Shown here piece by piece: positions 5,256 to 13,322 of a DNA stretch of 64,000 bases (positions within the stretch are counted from its first letter, which is position 1; every line of letters begins with the position of its first letter). Under the pieces are notes generated by a model. That model searched no databases and was not told the DNA's origin. It was given only the letters and a program-made list of their open reading frames with translations. The position numbers and the translations under genes are program-made. Source of the stretch: Clostridia bacterium. Its GTDB lineage: Bacteria; Bacillota_A; Clostridia; TANB77; CAG-508. The DNA lies in NCBI GenBank assembly GCA_017475185.1, contig JAFVGB010000002.1, forward strand, positions 62,001-126,000, given 5' to 3'.

Positions 5256-5732
5256 TTATTCACGACCTTTATTTCGTTTGATCATTTGTACTTTTTCTTT
5301 TTTAGCTCTAATCTTTTCATTTTCATATTCTTTTCTCATATTTTTAGAAATACGATCTGCTTTTTTATTAAAATGTGAAAGAACTGTACCATCTTGGCAA
5401 TGTCCTTTAACATGAAATAATGTGTATTGATAGGCTTCCATTAAATTTTGTATTTTTTTAACTATTGCTTCTTCATTTTCCCTATAATGATTAAATCTAA
5501 TTGCTTGTATTGCATAAGTAGAGTCTGTTAATATTGTTACCTTTTCATTCTTTTGTAATAAATCTTGTGTATCATCTATTGCATATATAATTGCTAATAA
5601 TTCTGCAGTATTATTATCAGATTGATCTATAATTATTCCATGACTATATAATTCTTTATCTCGAGCTGTTGTTGCAACATAACCTAATCCAGATATCCCT
5701 CCTCTAGTACTAGCGTCTGTATAAACTCGCAT
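5256..5732 (-). CDS. rnhA: Ribonuclease HI
   Basis: RNase HI cuts the RNA strand of RNA-DNA hybrids, for example primers during replication. The 158-residue protein has the four catalytic carboxylates in order: D6 (VYTDAS), E44 (NTAELLAI), D70 (ILTDST) and D126 (NKKADRIS), with the KGH loop at about 109-111. Length matches the family (about 155). GGAG precedes the ATG at good spacing. The C-terminal 25 residues are basic and may help hold nucleic acid. It is the last gene of a short leftward run with the two small genes upstream. Confidence 0.95.
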   Translation of the reverse strand: MRVYTDASTRGGISGLGYVATTARDKELYSHGIIIDQSDNNTAELLAIIYAIDDTQDLLQKNEKVTILTDSTYAIQAIRFNHYRENEEAIVKKIQNLMEAYQYTLFHVKGHCQDGTVLSHFNKKADRISKNMRKEYENEKIRAKKEKVQMIKRNKGRE

Positions 5733-5752
5733 ATTTTACTCCATTCTATTAA

Positions 5753-5938
5753 CTAGTCAAGAATAGTTTTTTCTATTTCATTTTTAATATCCTTTTCAAT
5801 ATGTATCTTTTCTATTGTAGAATTTAATTTTGTCCAAAAACCAGACGTACAAGAAACTATAGTACCATAAATAGCAATTAATGATACTATAATTGTTAAT
5901 ATTGATTCAATTATTTCTAATTTTTCTTTAAATTTCAT
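5753..5938 (-). CDS. Small single-pass membrane protein, 61 aa
   Basis: This is an unrecognised protein with a hydrophobic segment at about residues 10-31 (ESILTIIVSLIAIYGTIVSC) and a charged C-terminal half. Its ATG overlaps the stop of the upstream gene as ATGA, so the two are probably translationally coupled. A holin or membrane-modulating role is possible, but nothing specific shows it. Confidence 0.65.
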   Translation of the reverse strand: MKFKEKLEIIESILTIIVSLIAIYGTIVSCTSGFWTKLNSTIEKIHIEKDIKNEIEKTILD

Positions 5939-6156
5939 TTTTTAATATAAAAATATTTTGTATAAACTCTTACATTTTCATGATATTCTAACATTAATGG
6001 CTTCCAATCTATACTTTGACACTTTAAAATAAAGTTACATTTTTTATTTAAAGCATCTTCAGTACATTCAGATATTTGAAAAGTTAAATAATTCCATGAT
6101 TCTTTTAATATTGTTTTAGCATAATCTTCATTTTCATAATATATTACTTCACTCAT
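5935..6156 (-). CDS. Hypothetical protein, 73 aa
   Basis: The function is not recognised. I chose the ATG at 6156 (giving MSEVIYYENE) over a TTG twelve bases upstream, since GGA lies at suitable distance from the ATG. The protein is soluble, aromatic-rich and has two Cys in the middle (ECTEDALNKKC). It overlaps the next gene by ATGA and follows the terminator at 6171-6207. Confidence 0.6.
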   Translation of the reverse strand: MSEVIYYENEDYAKTILKESWNYLTFQISECTEDALNKKCNFILKCQSIDWKPLMLEYHENVRVYTKYFYIKK

Positions 6157-6170
6157 ATTTTTGTCCAAAT

Positions 6171-6207
6171 AAAAATGATCACTAAATTATAGAACTTAGT
6201 GATCATT
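6171..6207 (-). terminator. Strong terminator carrying the GTTCTA motif in its loop
   Basis: AATGATCACTAA (6174-6185) is perfectly complementary over 12 bp to TTAGTGATCATT (6196-6207). On the minus strand the stem is followed by TTTTT. The 10-nt loop reads GTTCTATAAT on the minus strand, the same motif that precedes late genes. The element ends the long metabolic operon and may also start the next transcript. Confidence 0.75.
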
Positions 6208-6230
6208 CTAGGTATAAAGTGATTCAAAAT

Positions 6231-6404
6231 TTAATTTTTAAGTCTAACAACATCAGACCAGGCAAGAATTTTACCATCTTCTGTTAATGCTGTTTTAGCT
6301 TCATCTTCTGTTTTAAAAGTTTTAGCTTTGAGTAAACCTTCCCAAGTATTATTTTCAGTAAGATAACAGTCATAATTTCTCTTTATATTTTTAATTACGA
6401 ACAT
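6231..6404 (-). CDS. Small hypothetical protein, 57 aa
   Basis: A 58-codon frame runs from the ATG at 6404 to TAA at 6231, with a very good Shine-Dalgarno (AAAGGAG, 9 nt upstream). The product is a small soluble protein beginning MFVIKNIKRNYDCYL and ending GKILAWSDVVRLKN. The pattern (a short strand, Asp/Tyr, then a mixed helix with Lys and Glu) resembles small phage proteins of unknown function. It is the last gene before the strong terminator. Confidence 0.75.
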   Translation of the reverse strand: MFVIKNIKRNYDCYLTENNTWEGLLKAKTFKTEDEAKTALTEDGKILAWSDVVRLKN

Positions 6405-6418
6405 ATATTAGTACTCCT

Positions 6419-6790
6419 TTATCTTCCATTAGATGTTTCTCTATCAATATGAATTTGCTGCTCTGATGTAGAACTATCATTTTGATGCTTAGCTAAATAT
6501 TTTTCAATCGTATGATCAAGACGACGTAACTTATAATCTTGAATTTCTTCAATTTCTTTAGGTTGAATATTAAAAATTTCTTTAATTTGTGCTAACATAA
6601 TTTCTACATCAGCTACTTCTTCTACAATATTTGTACGATTATCAGTTTCTCTATGTACATTTTCAAATAAAGCTGATTGTAATTCCATTAACTCTTCTAA
6701 AGCTTGCATTTTTTGATTTTGAGCACCAAAAACACTAATTACTCTATGAATAGTTCTTGTATTTTCAGGTTTCATATTTTCCTCTTTCAT
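6419..6790 (-). CDS. MazG-like nucleotide pyrophosphohydrolase
   Basis: The 123-residue protein carries the all-alpha NTP pyrophosphohydrolase pattern: EELMEL at about 27-32, followed by NIVEEVADVEIML at about 54-66, which supplies the paired acidic residues that bind magnesium. Such enzymes hydrolyse (d)NTPs to the monophosphate and are common in phages as nucleotide-pool or ppGpp modulators. The start is GAGGTAATAAAATG, overlapping the stop of the upstream gene as ATGA. The last 20 residues are polar and non-conserved. Substrate cannot be read from sequence. Confidence 0.82.
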   Translation of the reverse strand: MKEENMKPENTRTIHRVISVFGAQNQKMQALEELMELQSALFENVHRETDNRTNIVEEVADVEIMLAQIKEIFNIQPKEIEEIQDYKLRRLDHTIEKYLAKHQNDSSTSEQQIHIDRETSNGR

Positions 6791-6990
6791 TTTATTACCT
6801 CAGAACATTGTAATGTTCCTGTTAAGTGAATTTGTTTTTCTTGATTAGTACTATAAGCCATACAAAGCATAAATACAATTAATACAATATACCATATAAT
6901 ATGATCAAAAATTTTAATAAAGCCATTTATAAAATTATTTTCAATTTTTTTATCTTTATTTTTTTCCCAATCTATTTCGCTTTTACTCAT
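6787..6990 (-). CDS. Small membrane protein, 67 aa
   Basis: This is an unrecognised single-pass membrane protein: a charged N-terminal half, a hydrophobic segment at about 26-46 (FDHIIWYIVLIVFMLCM) and a short polar tail. Both ends overlap neighbours by ATGA, so it is embedded in the operon of MazG-like protein, oxidoreductase and GMP reductase. Confidence 0.65.
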   Translation of the reverse strand: MSKSEIDWEKNKDKKIENNFINGFIKIFDHIIWYIVLIVFMLCMAYSTNQEKQIHLTGTLQCSEVIK

Positions 6991-8006
6991 ATATTTAATC
7001 CTTTTAGTTGGTCTAATGTTATAGCAATTGTTTCTATTGCAGATTTTCCAGGTATTATTTGAATCTCTTTTTCAGATAAATTTTCTAATATTATTGGTTC
7101 TCTACCTATTGCTATTACTACTTTATCAAAATCAAATTTTAAAGTATTATTATAAAAATTACCAATTACTGAATTATTTTCAATTTTTAAAGGTGTAAAG
7201 TTATCAATTATAGATATTTGTTTATTGATTAATGTAATAAAATCTTTTTTATTAATCTGCATATCATATAAATTTCTTCTTACAAAAATTGTAGATTTAC
7301 CTTCATTATATATCGCACAATCTAAAGCTACATTTCCACCGCCTATAATAGCAATATTTTTATTTATAGGTGAATTAGCTAAATACTCATCATAATATAT
7401 TACAGAAGAATCTATATCTATATCTAATTTTTTTGGTTTCATACCAATACAATAAATTACTTTATCATAATTTTTAATATCATTTATATCAAATTCTGAT
7501 AAATATAAATTATCTATATAATGTTTTAATTCTTCTATTTCCATATTTAAAACATTATTTGGTAGACGTTCTTCTGGTATAAAATTTAATTCACCACCTA
7601 ATTGATTTTTTTCATATAAATCAATACGATAACCTTTTCTATATAAAAACCAAGCTGCTGTTAATCCAGAAACACCACCACCGACTATAGCTATTTTTTT
7701 ACCATTTTTAACAATTGTTTCTTTAGGTCTTTCTTGTTGAAATAATAAAATTTTTCTCCAAGTTTTAATATCTACATTATTCGGACAATGATTCATACAA
7801 AAATTATCTGGACATATATAACTGCAAATCAAAGGAAATGGATGATTATCAAAAATATATTTATACATTTCTTCTTTACGATTTTCTTTATATAACATTA
7901 TTACAGTATTCATAGAAAATCGCAATGGACAATTTTTTGTACAAAGATTACATCCTATACATTTTAAATATTCATTATTATAATTGTGGTTAAAAACAGT
8001 TGTCAT
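6987..8006 (-). CDS. Fe-S and FAD-dependent NAD(P)H oxidoreductase (GltD-like)
   Basis: The 339-residue protein begins with a ferredoxin-like region: CIGCNLCTKNCP at about 17-28 and a second cysteine group (CSYICPDNFCMNHCP) at about 61-75, enough for two iron-sulphur clusters. It then has an FAD-binding GGGVSG fold at about 108-113 and a second dinucleotide-binding GGGNVA near 225, with a VIAIGREP end motif. This matches the small subunit of glutamate synthase and related electron-transfer flavoproteins, though shorter than the usual 450. It could supply low-potential electrons to the phage's radical SAM enzymes or to GMP reductase; that is inference. Overlaps by ATGA with both neighbours. 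Confidence 0.85.
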   Translation of the reverse strand: MTTVFNHNYNNEYLKCIGCNLCTKNCPLRFSMNTVIMLYKENRKEEMYKYIFDNHPFPLICSYICPDNFCMNHCPNNVDIKTWRKILLFQQERPKETIVKNGKKIAIVGGGVSGLTAAWFLYRKGYRIDLYEKNQLGGELNFIPEERLPNNVLNMEIEELKHYIDNLYLSEFDINDIKNYDKVIYCIGMKPKKLDIDIDSSVIYYDEYLANSPINKNIAIIGGGNVALDCAIYNEGKSTIFVRRNLYDMQINKKDFITLINKQISIIDNFTPLKIENNSVIGNFYNNTLKFDFDKVVIAIGREPIILENLSEKEIQIIPGKSAIETIAITLDQLKGLNI

Positions 8007-8122
8007 TTTAAATATTCCAAAAGTTCATTATAGGATTCAATACAATTCAATGTACAAAATGTTAAAAAATTTGTACAAACAAATAAAATAACTAATACTA
8101 ATAAAATAGTTTTTCTTTTCAT
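8003..8122 (-). CDS. Small hydrophobic peptide, 39 aa
   Basis: A 40-codon frame begins at the ATG at 8122, only a few bases after the GMP reductase stop, with AAAGG upstream. It ends in a TGA that overlaps the oxidoreductase start as ATGA. The first 22 residues (KRKTILLVLVILFVCTNFL) form a signal or membrane anchor. No lipobox is clear. The tight coupling on both sides argues that it is a real gene. Function is unknown. Confidence 0.6.
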   Translation of the reverse strand: MKRKTILLVLVILFVCTNFLTFCTLNCIESYNELLEYLK

Positions 8123-8125
8123 TTA

Positions 8126-9325
8126 TTAAATACCTTTACCATCATTATTTAATATACGATTTGCTCTATAAAAAGTACAACATTTTGGAATATCTTTTAA
8201 TCTTCTAGCTGAGATATATGTCATACAACTTCTCAATCCACCAAGATATTCATCAATCGTATTTTGAACTGGTCCACTGTAAGGTTTTAATGTAACAATA
8301 CCTTCTGATGCTCTGTATTTTGCCATACCATTCCAATGTTTATCTTGGGCATATTTACTAGACATACCATAAGCAAGTTTATATTTCTTTATCTCATATT
8401 TTGGTTCAGTTTCATTGATATCATATTCATCATAATCATTATCTATAGGATTAAGATCTTCATCATTTCGATTACATGATATAACTTCTACTTCATTGGT
8501 TTTATATATCTTTTTAATGATTTCACCATCTGCTTCATCACTTCCAGCAACTAATGAACCAACCATCACAAAATCAGCACCAGCACCATATGCTTTATTG
8601 ATATCACCAACACAAGTAATTCCACCATCAGCACAAAGCATTCCATCAACAGCATGAGCAGCTTCAGCACATTCAATAACTGCTGATAATTGTGGTCTTC
8701 CACATCCTGTTTGTTTGCGTGTTGTACAATTTGCTCCTGGTCCAATACCACATTTTACAATATCAGCACCAGCAAGTATAATATCTTGAACCATATCACC
8801 TGTACACACATTTCCAACCATAATGATTAAATTAGAATATTTTTCACGAATTTTCTTTACAAAATCAAGTAATTTTGGAATATAACCATTAGCGATATCA
8901 ATACAAAGATTTTTACAGTATCCTAAATCTAATACTTTACAAATCTTTTCATAATCACCATCTTTAATACCGGTTGAAACAAAAACATAATCATTGAAGT
9001 AAGCAATACAATTTTCATTACCCATTTTAAATTCAATTTCTTCATTCTTATGTTTTTCGAGAAATTCTTTAATTTCTTCAAACGAATAATGTTTATGAAG
9101 ACAAGTAAACATAAGATTCTTTGCAAATACTTCTGTCATAGCAAATGTACCTGTAGTTGCCATATTCGCTACTATTAAACCATTACCATACAATACTCTT
9201 TCTGTATGTTTCATTTTATATATTCGATAAATATCTGGTTCACTTCTCGAATTAAGCGTTGATCTTTTTGGTTTAATCATTACATCACAATAATCTAACT
9301 GAACTTCTTCTATAATATTTGTCAT
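8126..9325 (-). CDS. guaC: GMP reductase
   Basis: GMP reductase converts GMP to IMP with NADPH, returning guanine nucleotides to the common purine precursor. The 399-residue protein has the family's barrel motifs in order: [12 protein letters not shown] near the N-terminus, [25 protein letters not shown] with the catalytic Cys, [14 protein letters not shown], the ADGGI segment, and later YGMSSKYA and YRASEG with LGGLRS. E. coli GuaC is 347 residues; here an acidic insertion (about 285-315, with [19 protein letters not shown]) and a longer tail add length. It lies two bases after the upstream gene in the metabolic operon. IMP dehydrogenase is the main alternative, but the C-terminal motifs favour GuaC. 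Confidence 0.93.
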   Translation of the reverse strand: MTNIIEEVQLDYCDVMIKPKRSTLNSRSEPDIYRIYKMKHTERVLYGNGLIVANMATTGTFAMTEVFAKNLMFTCLHKHYSFEEIKEFLEKHKNEEIEFKMGNENCIAYFNDYVFVSTGIKDGDYEKICKVLDLGYCKNLCIDIANGYIPKLLDFVKKIREKYSNLIIMVGNVCTGDMVQDIILAGADIVKCGIGPGANCTTRKQTGCGRPQLSAVIECAEAAHAVDGMLCADGGITCVGDINKAYGAGADFVMVGSLVAGSDEADGEIIKKIYKTNEVEVISCNRNDEDLNPIDNDYDEYDINETEPKYEIKKYKLAYGMSSKYAQDKHWNGMAKYRASEGIVTLKPYSGPVQNTIDEYLGGLRSCMTYISARRLKDIPKCCTFYRANRILNNDGKGI

Positions 9326-9327
9326 AG

Positions 9328-9564
9328 TTAATCTTCCTCATGTAAAATTTTACGGACTTTTTCTCTTAATTCTGTATCTTTGTAATAAGCTTCTAAATTT
9401 ATACAACTTACTAATCTTATTGTTCGCTTTACTCTTTCTTTATCCCAAGTATTTTTATATAACTCAATTAAATCTTCTAATACCTGAGATAATGTATAAT
9501 AATATAAGTGATCCCAAATTTTATCTTGTCTTTTCTTTTTTAATTTTTTAAACCAATTAAACAT
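9328..9564 (-). CDS. Hypothetical protein, 78 aa
   Basis: The start is placed at the ATG at 9564 (MFNWFKKLKKKRQDK) because GGAAAG lies at ideal distance. This makes the start overlap the stop of the upstream gene. The protein is basic with an aromatic amphipathic first helix and then two predicted helices. It is not recognised. Confidence 0.6.
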   Translation of the reverse strand: MFNWFKKLKKKRQDKIWDHLYYYTLSQVLEDLIELYKNTWDKERVKRTIRLVSCINLEAYYKDTELREKVRKILHEED

Positions 9565-9913
9565 TATTTTCTTTCCTATAGTCATCAATAAGTTTACAAA
9601 CTTTTTCTAATTGTATAACATATTTTTTATCTAAATCAACTTGACCTTTATTATACAATTCTAAATCTTTTTTCCATAAATCAATCATACCGTCATCAAT
9701 AAGATCAATTAATTCAACCATATTTTTTTGTATTTCTTCAGATCCATTAAAAAGATAAAACATACAATGATTTAAAGCGGCTACCCATTTCTCATCACAG
9801 TATGACCAATCTTTTTCAAGAGCTAAACCGAAAAAATTAAGAAAATGTCTAAACCATTTACCAACTTTTGACCAATCATAATTATAATATTCATTTGAGT
9901 TATTATGATTCAT
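9557..9913 (-). CDS. Hypothetical protein, 118 aa
   Basis: This unrecognised, soluble, mostly helical protein has an aromatic N-terminal third (NYDWSKVGKWFRHFLNFFGLALEKDW) and an acidic centre. The ATG overlaps the end of the upstream gene by 11 nt. Position in the metabolic operon is the only hint about its role. Confidence 0.65.
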   Translation of the reverse strand: MNHNNSNEYYNYDWSKVGKWFRHFLNFFGLALEKDWSYCDEKWVAALNHCMFYLFNGSEEIQKNMVELIDLIDDGMIDLWKKDLELYNKGQVDLDKKYVIQLEKVCKLIDDYRKENNV

Positions 9914-10187
9914 TATTTAATCCTTTCATAACATTATCATAATTTTCTAACATATTTAAATAAACTCTTTTACCACGAATTTTTACATAATAGCCTTTGG
10001 TTTTATGCTTATATATGAAATAAATGATAGTCCTTGGTGTATCTGTATCAATATCTATTTCAATATAAGCTTGAGCTTGTGTTAAAATATCTTTTGGAAT
10101 ATCTACATAATGTTCACCATTCCAATGACATTGGACATCACAAGCAATCTTATTTAAATTACCTTGTATTTTTCGTAATGCATGCAT
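9903..10187 (-). CDS. Hypothetical protein, 94 aa
   Basis: The start codon overlaps the stop of the CofE-like gene as TAATG, indicating coupling. The product looks like a small alpha/beta protein with a beta-rich second half (PRTIIYFIYKHKTKGYYVKIRG). No family was recognised. Confidence 0.65.
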   Translation of the reverse strand: MHALRKIQGNLNKIACDVQCHWNGEHYVDIPKDILTQAQAYIEIDIDTDTPRTIIYFIYKHKTKGYYVKIRGKRVYLNMLENYDNVMKGLNNES

Positions 10188-11257
10188 TATTCACTCGCTA
10201 AATTATTAAAGTATCTTTTAACATATACAATCGGAGTACCACGATCACCAGAACCAGAAGTTAAATCCATTAATGAACCTAATAAATCTACATATCTTCT
10301 TGGCGTAGTTCCTTGAGAAGTCATATTACCCTTTAAGTTTTTATCCTTATTTTGAATTTCTTGTTTAATAGCCTTTGTTAAATCTTCACCAGATAAATTT
10401 TTATATTTATCATCAGCAAAATTTTTAATTTTAATTTCATTTGGTGTTCCTTCTAAACCATCAGTATAAGCGGGAGAAACTACAGGATCTGCAAATTCCC
10501 AAATACCACCAACCGGATCTTTAAAACAACCATCACCATATACCATTACTTCAACTTTTTTACCAGTTTTTCCATAAATATATGCTTGAATTTCATTAAC
10601 AATTTCTTGTGCTTTTTTACTATTTGGAAATAACTTTAATACTTCTTCTGAGGATTTATTACTTCCTAATAAACCATATTCACATTTATCAGAGCAAATT
10701 TGATTTAACATAGTATTATTTGAACGACATCTAACATCAAATGCATATTCATCACTGTTTTTATCATAATTACATAAAAAATCACGTAATTTAGTAATTT
10801 CAAATAAATCTCCTACAATTACTTCACATTCTTTGCCTTCTGCTTCCACAATAGATCTATAATATTCATCGTAATTTAATCCTGTAAAGGGATGATTTCT
10901 ACAATCATTTCCAACCTCATCTGGCGTTACTAAATATAGTTTAATTTTTTTACCAGCAGCCCTAGCAAAAGCTTTAAGAATCATAGCAAAACGATTTCTT
11001 GAAAAAATTGGTTCATAAAGTTTAATCACATTAGCATTATTTGTAATTTTTTTAATATTTTCAGCTACTTCATCGATAGTAACATAATTACCTTGAGCTC
11101 TTGCCACTACTGATTCTGTAATACCAATAATATCTTTATCTTCAATATTATCTATAGCATTTAAAACTGTATCACAAACAATTTGTACAATATCATCACC
11201 CTCTCTAATTATAGGAGCAATTAAACCAGTTGAACTAACACCATATTTTTTAGACAT
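10187..11257 (-). CDS. CofE-like protein (F420-0:gamma-glutamyl ligase family)
   Basis: The 356-residue protein fits the long bacterial form of the F420-0:L-glutamate ligase family. It has IIREGDDIVQIV near residue 18, GITESVVARAQGNYVTIDEVA at about 44-64, the YGLLGSNKS and EVMVYGDGCFKDPVGGIWE segments, DPVVSPAYTDGLEGTPNE, and GTTPRRYVDLLGSL with SGSGDRGTPIVYV at the end. In F420-producing organisms CofE adds glutamates to F420-0 using GTP. The long bacterial relatives occur in species not known to make F420, and their role is unsettled. AAGGAAAAATAATAATG supports the start. Family assignment is firm; the reaction is not. Confidence 0.88.
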   Translation of the reverse strand: MSKKYGVSSTGLIAPIIREGDDIVQIVCDTVLNAIDNIEDKDIIGITESVVARAQGNYVTIDEVAENIKKITNNANVIKLYEPIFSRNRFAMILKAFARAAGKKIKLYLVTPDEVGNDCRNHPFTGLNYDEYYRSIVEAEGKECEVIVGDLFEITKLRDFLCNYDKNSDEYAFDVRCRSNNTMLNQICSDKCEYGLLGSNKSSEEVLKLFPNSKKAQEIVNEIQAYIYGKTGKKVEVMVYGDGCFKDPVGGIWEFADPVVSPAYTDGLEGTPNEIKIKNFADDKYKNLSGEDLTKAIKQEIQNKDKNLKGNMTSQGTTPRRYVDLLGSLMDLTSGSGDRGTPIVYVKRYFNNLASE

Positions 11258-11259
11258 TA

Positions 11260-11751
11260 TTATTTTTCCTTTTTAAACTTAGTAATCAATTTACTTTTTA
11301 TAGAATATAATAATAAACTTATCGCTACTAAAAATTTTCCATATATTTTCCATTTTAAAATTGCTTTATTTAAACTTTCAAAAGCAGCTTTACTTATATA
11401 ATCTTCCCAAGTATATTCGTAATGAACTTCTCTTATTACAGGTTTACCATTTTTTCTTTTAATTGTACCATTTTTATTTAAAATATAATCTTCTATCCAC
11501 GATTCTTCAAAATCCGAGGGAATGAAATCTTCATCATTTAATCTTGACATAAAATCACAAGGTATAACTAAATTATTCCACTTTTTAAAATGATGGATAT
11601 TAGCTTGAATAATTATCCACATAAAATTTTCCCAAGATATAGAAGTATAAATTCCTCTATCATTATATTTACATGTTTTTAGACAAATATAATAGCAAGG
11701 AGCTAAAAATACTCTATTATCTCTATTTGTATAGGCGTCAAAGTAATACAT
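11260..11751 (-). CDS. Hypothetical protein, 163 aa, first gene of the metabolic operon
   Basis: It is not recognised. It starts at ATG after ATAAGGAAAACC and leads the leftward operon that runs to 6231. The N-terminal half is aromatic and Cys-containing. The C-terminal third has a hydrophobic segment (YGKFLVAISLLLYSI) followed by a basic tail, so it may be membrane-anchored. Confidence 0.65.
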   Translation of the reverse strand: MYYFDAYTNRDNRVFLAPCYYICLKTCKYNDRGIYTSISWENFMWIIIQANIHHFKKWNNLVIPCDFMSRLNDEDFIPSDFEESWIEDYILNKNGTIKRKNGKPVIREVHYEYTWEDYISKAAFESLNKAILKWKIYGKFLVAISLLLYSIKSKLITKFKKEK

Positions 11752-11826
11752 GGTTTTCCTTATAAATCTATATAAATATAAAAAAGATATTATATTTGTA
11801 AAACCTTTTTAATAAGTTATTTATAA

Positions 11827-11840
11827 AGTTCTAATAAATA
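11827..11840 (+). promoter_or_regulatory. GTTCTA-type promoter motif
   Basis: AGTTCTAATAAATA lies 30 nt upstream of the start at 11863, in the divergent gap between leftward and rightward operons. AAAGGATATATCT precedes the ATG. Confidence 0.5.
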
Positions 11841-11862
11841 ATGTTAAACAAAGGATATATCT

Positions 11863-12123
11863 ATGAAAAATTTTAATTTATTACTCGAAAATGAGATCAG
11901 AGCTTCTTATGAAGAATATACACAATATGTAAAAGAACAGCTTGCTCAAAAAGCCAAAGATATACTCAATTACCATGATTGGGCTATGGAAAATGATGAA
12001 GAGTATAGAGATGAAGTTTTAGATTCTGATGATTATTATAATGATACATGGGAAGATACTACAGATCAAGAGCGTTTTGATGATAAATTAAATATGTATG
12101 ACATAGCTGGTATAAATGGATAA
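11863..12123 (+). CDS. Acidic hypothetical protein, 86 aa
   Basis: This strongly acidic protein has an N-terminal helix (LLLENEIRASYEEYTQYVKEQL) that resembles the first helix of the next gene product (MENNIRNIYQEYTNNIKKKL), suggesting the two share an N-terminal module. It opens the rightward virion operon. Function is unknown. Confidence 0.65.
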   Translation: MKNFNLLLENEIRASYEEYTQYVKEQLAQKAKDILNYHDWAMENDEEYRDEVLDSDDYYNDTWEDTTDQERFDDKLNMYDIAGING

Positions 12124-12127
12124 ATAA

Positions 12128-12370
12128 ATGGAAAACAATATAAGAAATATTTATCAAGAGTATACAAATAATATTAAGAAAAAATTATTTGAAGATATAA
12201 ACAATCTTTCTATAGATGATGATGATGAAGAAAGATATGGAAAATGTGAATGGTGTGGTGATATACTTCCTTTATCTGATTTAAGAAAAGAAGAAAAATT
12301 GGGTTATTTATGTAATCACTGTATAAAAGGTATAGAATCTAGAGAAGGTCCTTTATCTTTTGAAAAATAA
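12128..12370 (+). CDS. Small zinc-ribbon protein, 80 aa
   Basis: After a helical N-terminus related to the preceding gene product, residues about 38-65 form two CxxC knuckles (CEWC and CNHC) about 22 residues apart, a probable zinc ribbon. It follows the preceding gene after 4 nt. It may bind nucleic acid or another protein; no family was recognised. Confidence 0.68.
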   Translation: MENNIRNIYQEYTNNIKKKLFEDINNLSIDDDDEERYGKCEWCGDILPLSDLRKEEKLGYLCNHCIKGIESREGPLSFEK

Positions 12371-12382
12371 AAAGGTAATATC

Positions 12383-13183
12383 ATGGGAAATTTTTCAACA
12401 ATACAAAAAATTATAGATAATGCATTAGCTCTTGATTTAGCTAATCCTAATTTTGCTATTTCTGATAAAGAAAGATTATTAAGAGATAGTGCTATAATGT
12501 TAGGTTGCTTAGATTATTATCGTACATTTCCTATGCGTGTTATTTATTTGACTACATATGATGCTTCAAGTAATTCTGTAGCAACTTTTGATTGGGCTGG
12601 TTTACCAACACCTAAAAAAGAAAATGGAACAATTTATATTCCATTTGATGATATATTACAAGGTGGAAGTCCAAAAGTACCTACTGAACAATTAGATCAT
12701 GCACATTTTCTTGGAATAATGAGAGTTGAACGACCATATTGGAGTAACTATAGTAACCCTTCTATGTGGGAAAAATCTATGTTTGGTTTTCAAGTAAGTG
12801 GTAGTACAAATAACTATGATATTATGTCTAACTTAATGTCAAATACACTTGATGAATTATCAACTGGTCAACCTTATTATACTATAAATAGAATGCAAAA
12901 TAGAGTAGAGCTTTTTGTTCCTTGGGGTTTTGGTCAATTAGCATTATCTTGTTGTATTGGTTTTGATTCTCCAGAATATGTTGAAATGTCAAAAGTAGAC
13001 TTTTTATGTAAATTTATTTCTTATAGATTTATTGAAAGTATCATTCAAGCTAGAGATGGTGTCAAATTTGATGCTGATTTTGATTTGTCTACAGAAGCTT
13101 TAAAAACACGTTTAGAAAAACTTAAAGAAGAAACTGATTCAATTAAAAATCATACTCCTTTACATTTAGCTTTATGGGCTTAA
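12383..13183 (+). CDS. Probable virion structural protein, 266 aa
   Basis: It is not matched to a named family with certainty. The composition (aromatic, low charge, with PWGFGQLALSC and a helical C-terminal KTRLEKLKEETDS) and position directly ahead of the tail-tube-like gene and the prohead protease suggest a head or neck component. AAAAGG lies at good distance from ATG. Confidence 0.6.
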   Translation: MGNFSTIQKIIDNALALDLANPNFAISDKERLLRDSAIMLGCLDYYRTFPMRVIYLTTYDASSNSVATFDWAGLPTPKKENGTIYIPFDDILQGGSPKVPTEQLDHAHFLGIMRVERPYWSNYSNPSMWEKSMFGFQVSGSTNNYDIMSNLMSNTLDELSTGQPYYTINRMQNRVELFVPWGFGQLALSCCIGFDSPEYVEMSKVDFLCKFISYRFIESIIQARDGVKFDADFDLSTEALKTRLEKLKEETDSIKNHTPLHLALWA

Positions 13184-13244
13184 TTAATAATTTTTATTTT
13201 CACTTAATAAAAATTTTAATCACTTAATACTTATAGAAACCTCT

Positions 13245-13260
13245 TTGTTCTATAAATTAA
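13245..13260 (+). promoter_or_regulatory. GTTCTA-type promoter motif
   Basis: TTGTTCTATAAATTAA lies in the 139-nt gap ahead of the tail-tube-like gene at 13323. A 7-10 nt spacing between TTGTTC and later AT-rich boxes does not match sigma-70 well, pointing to a phage-specific element. Confidence 0.5.
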
Positions 13261-13322
13261 AGTTAGTTAAATTAACTTTAAAATTGCAATTTTAAAATAT
13301 TAAATATAAGGAATTAAATAAC

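Noticed and set aside
8566..9126. Short minus-strand frames inside GMP reductase
   Set aside because: They are out-of-frame shadows of the strongly conserved guaC gene.
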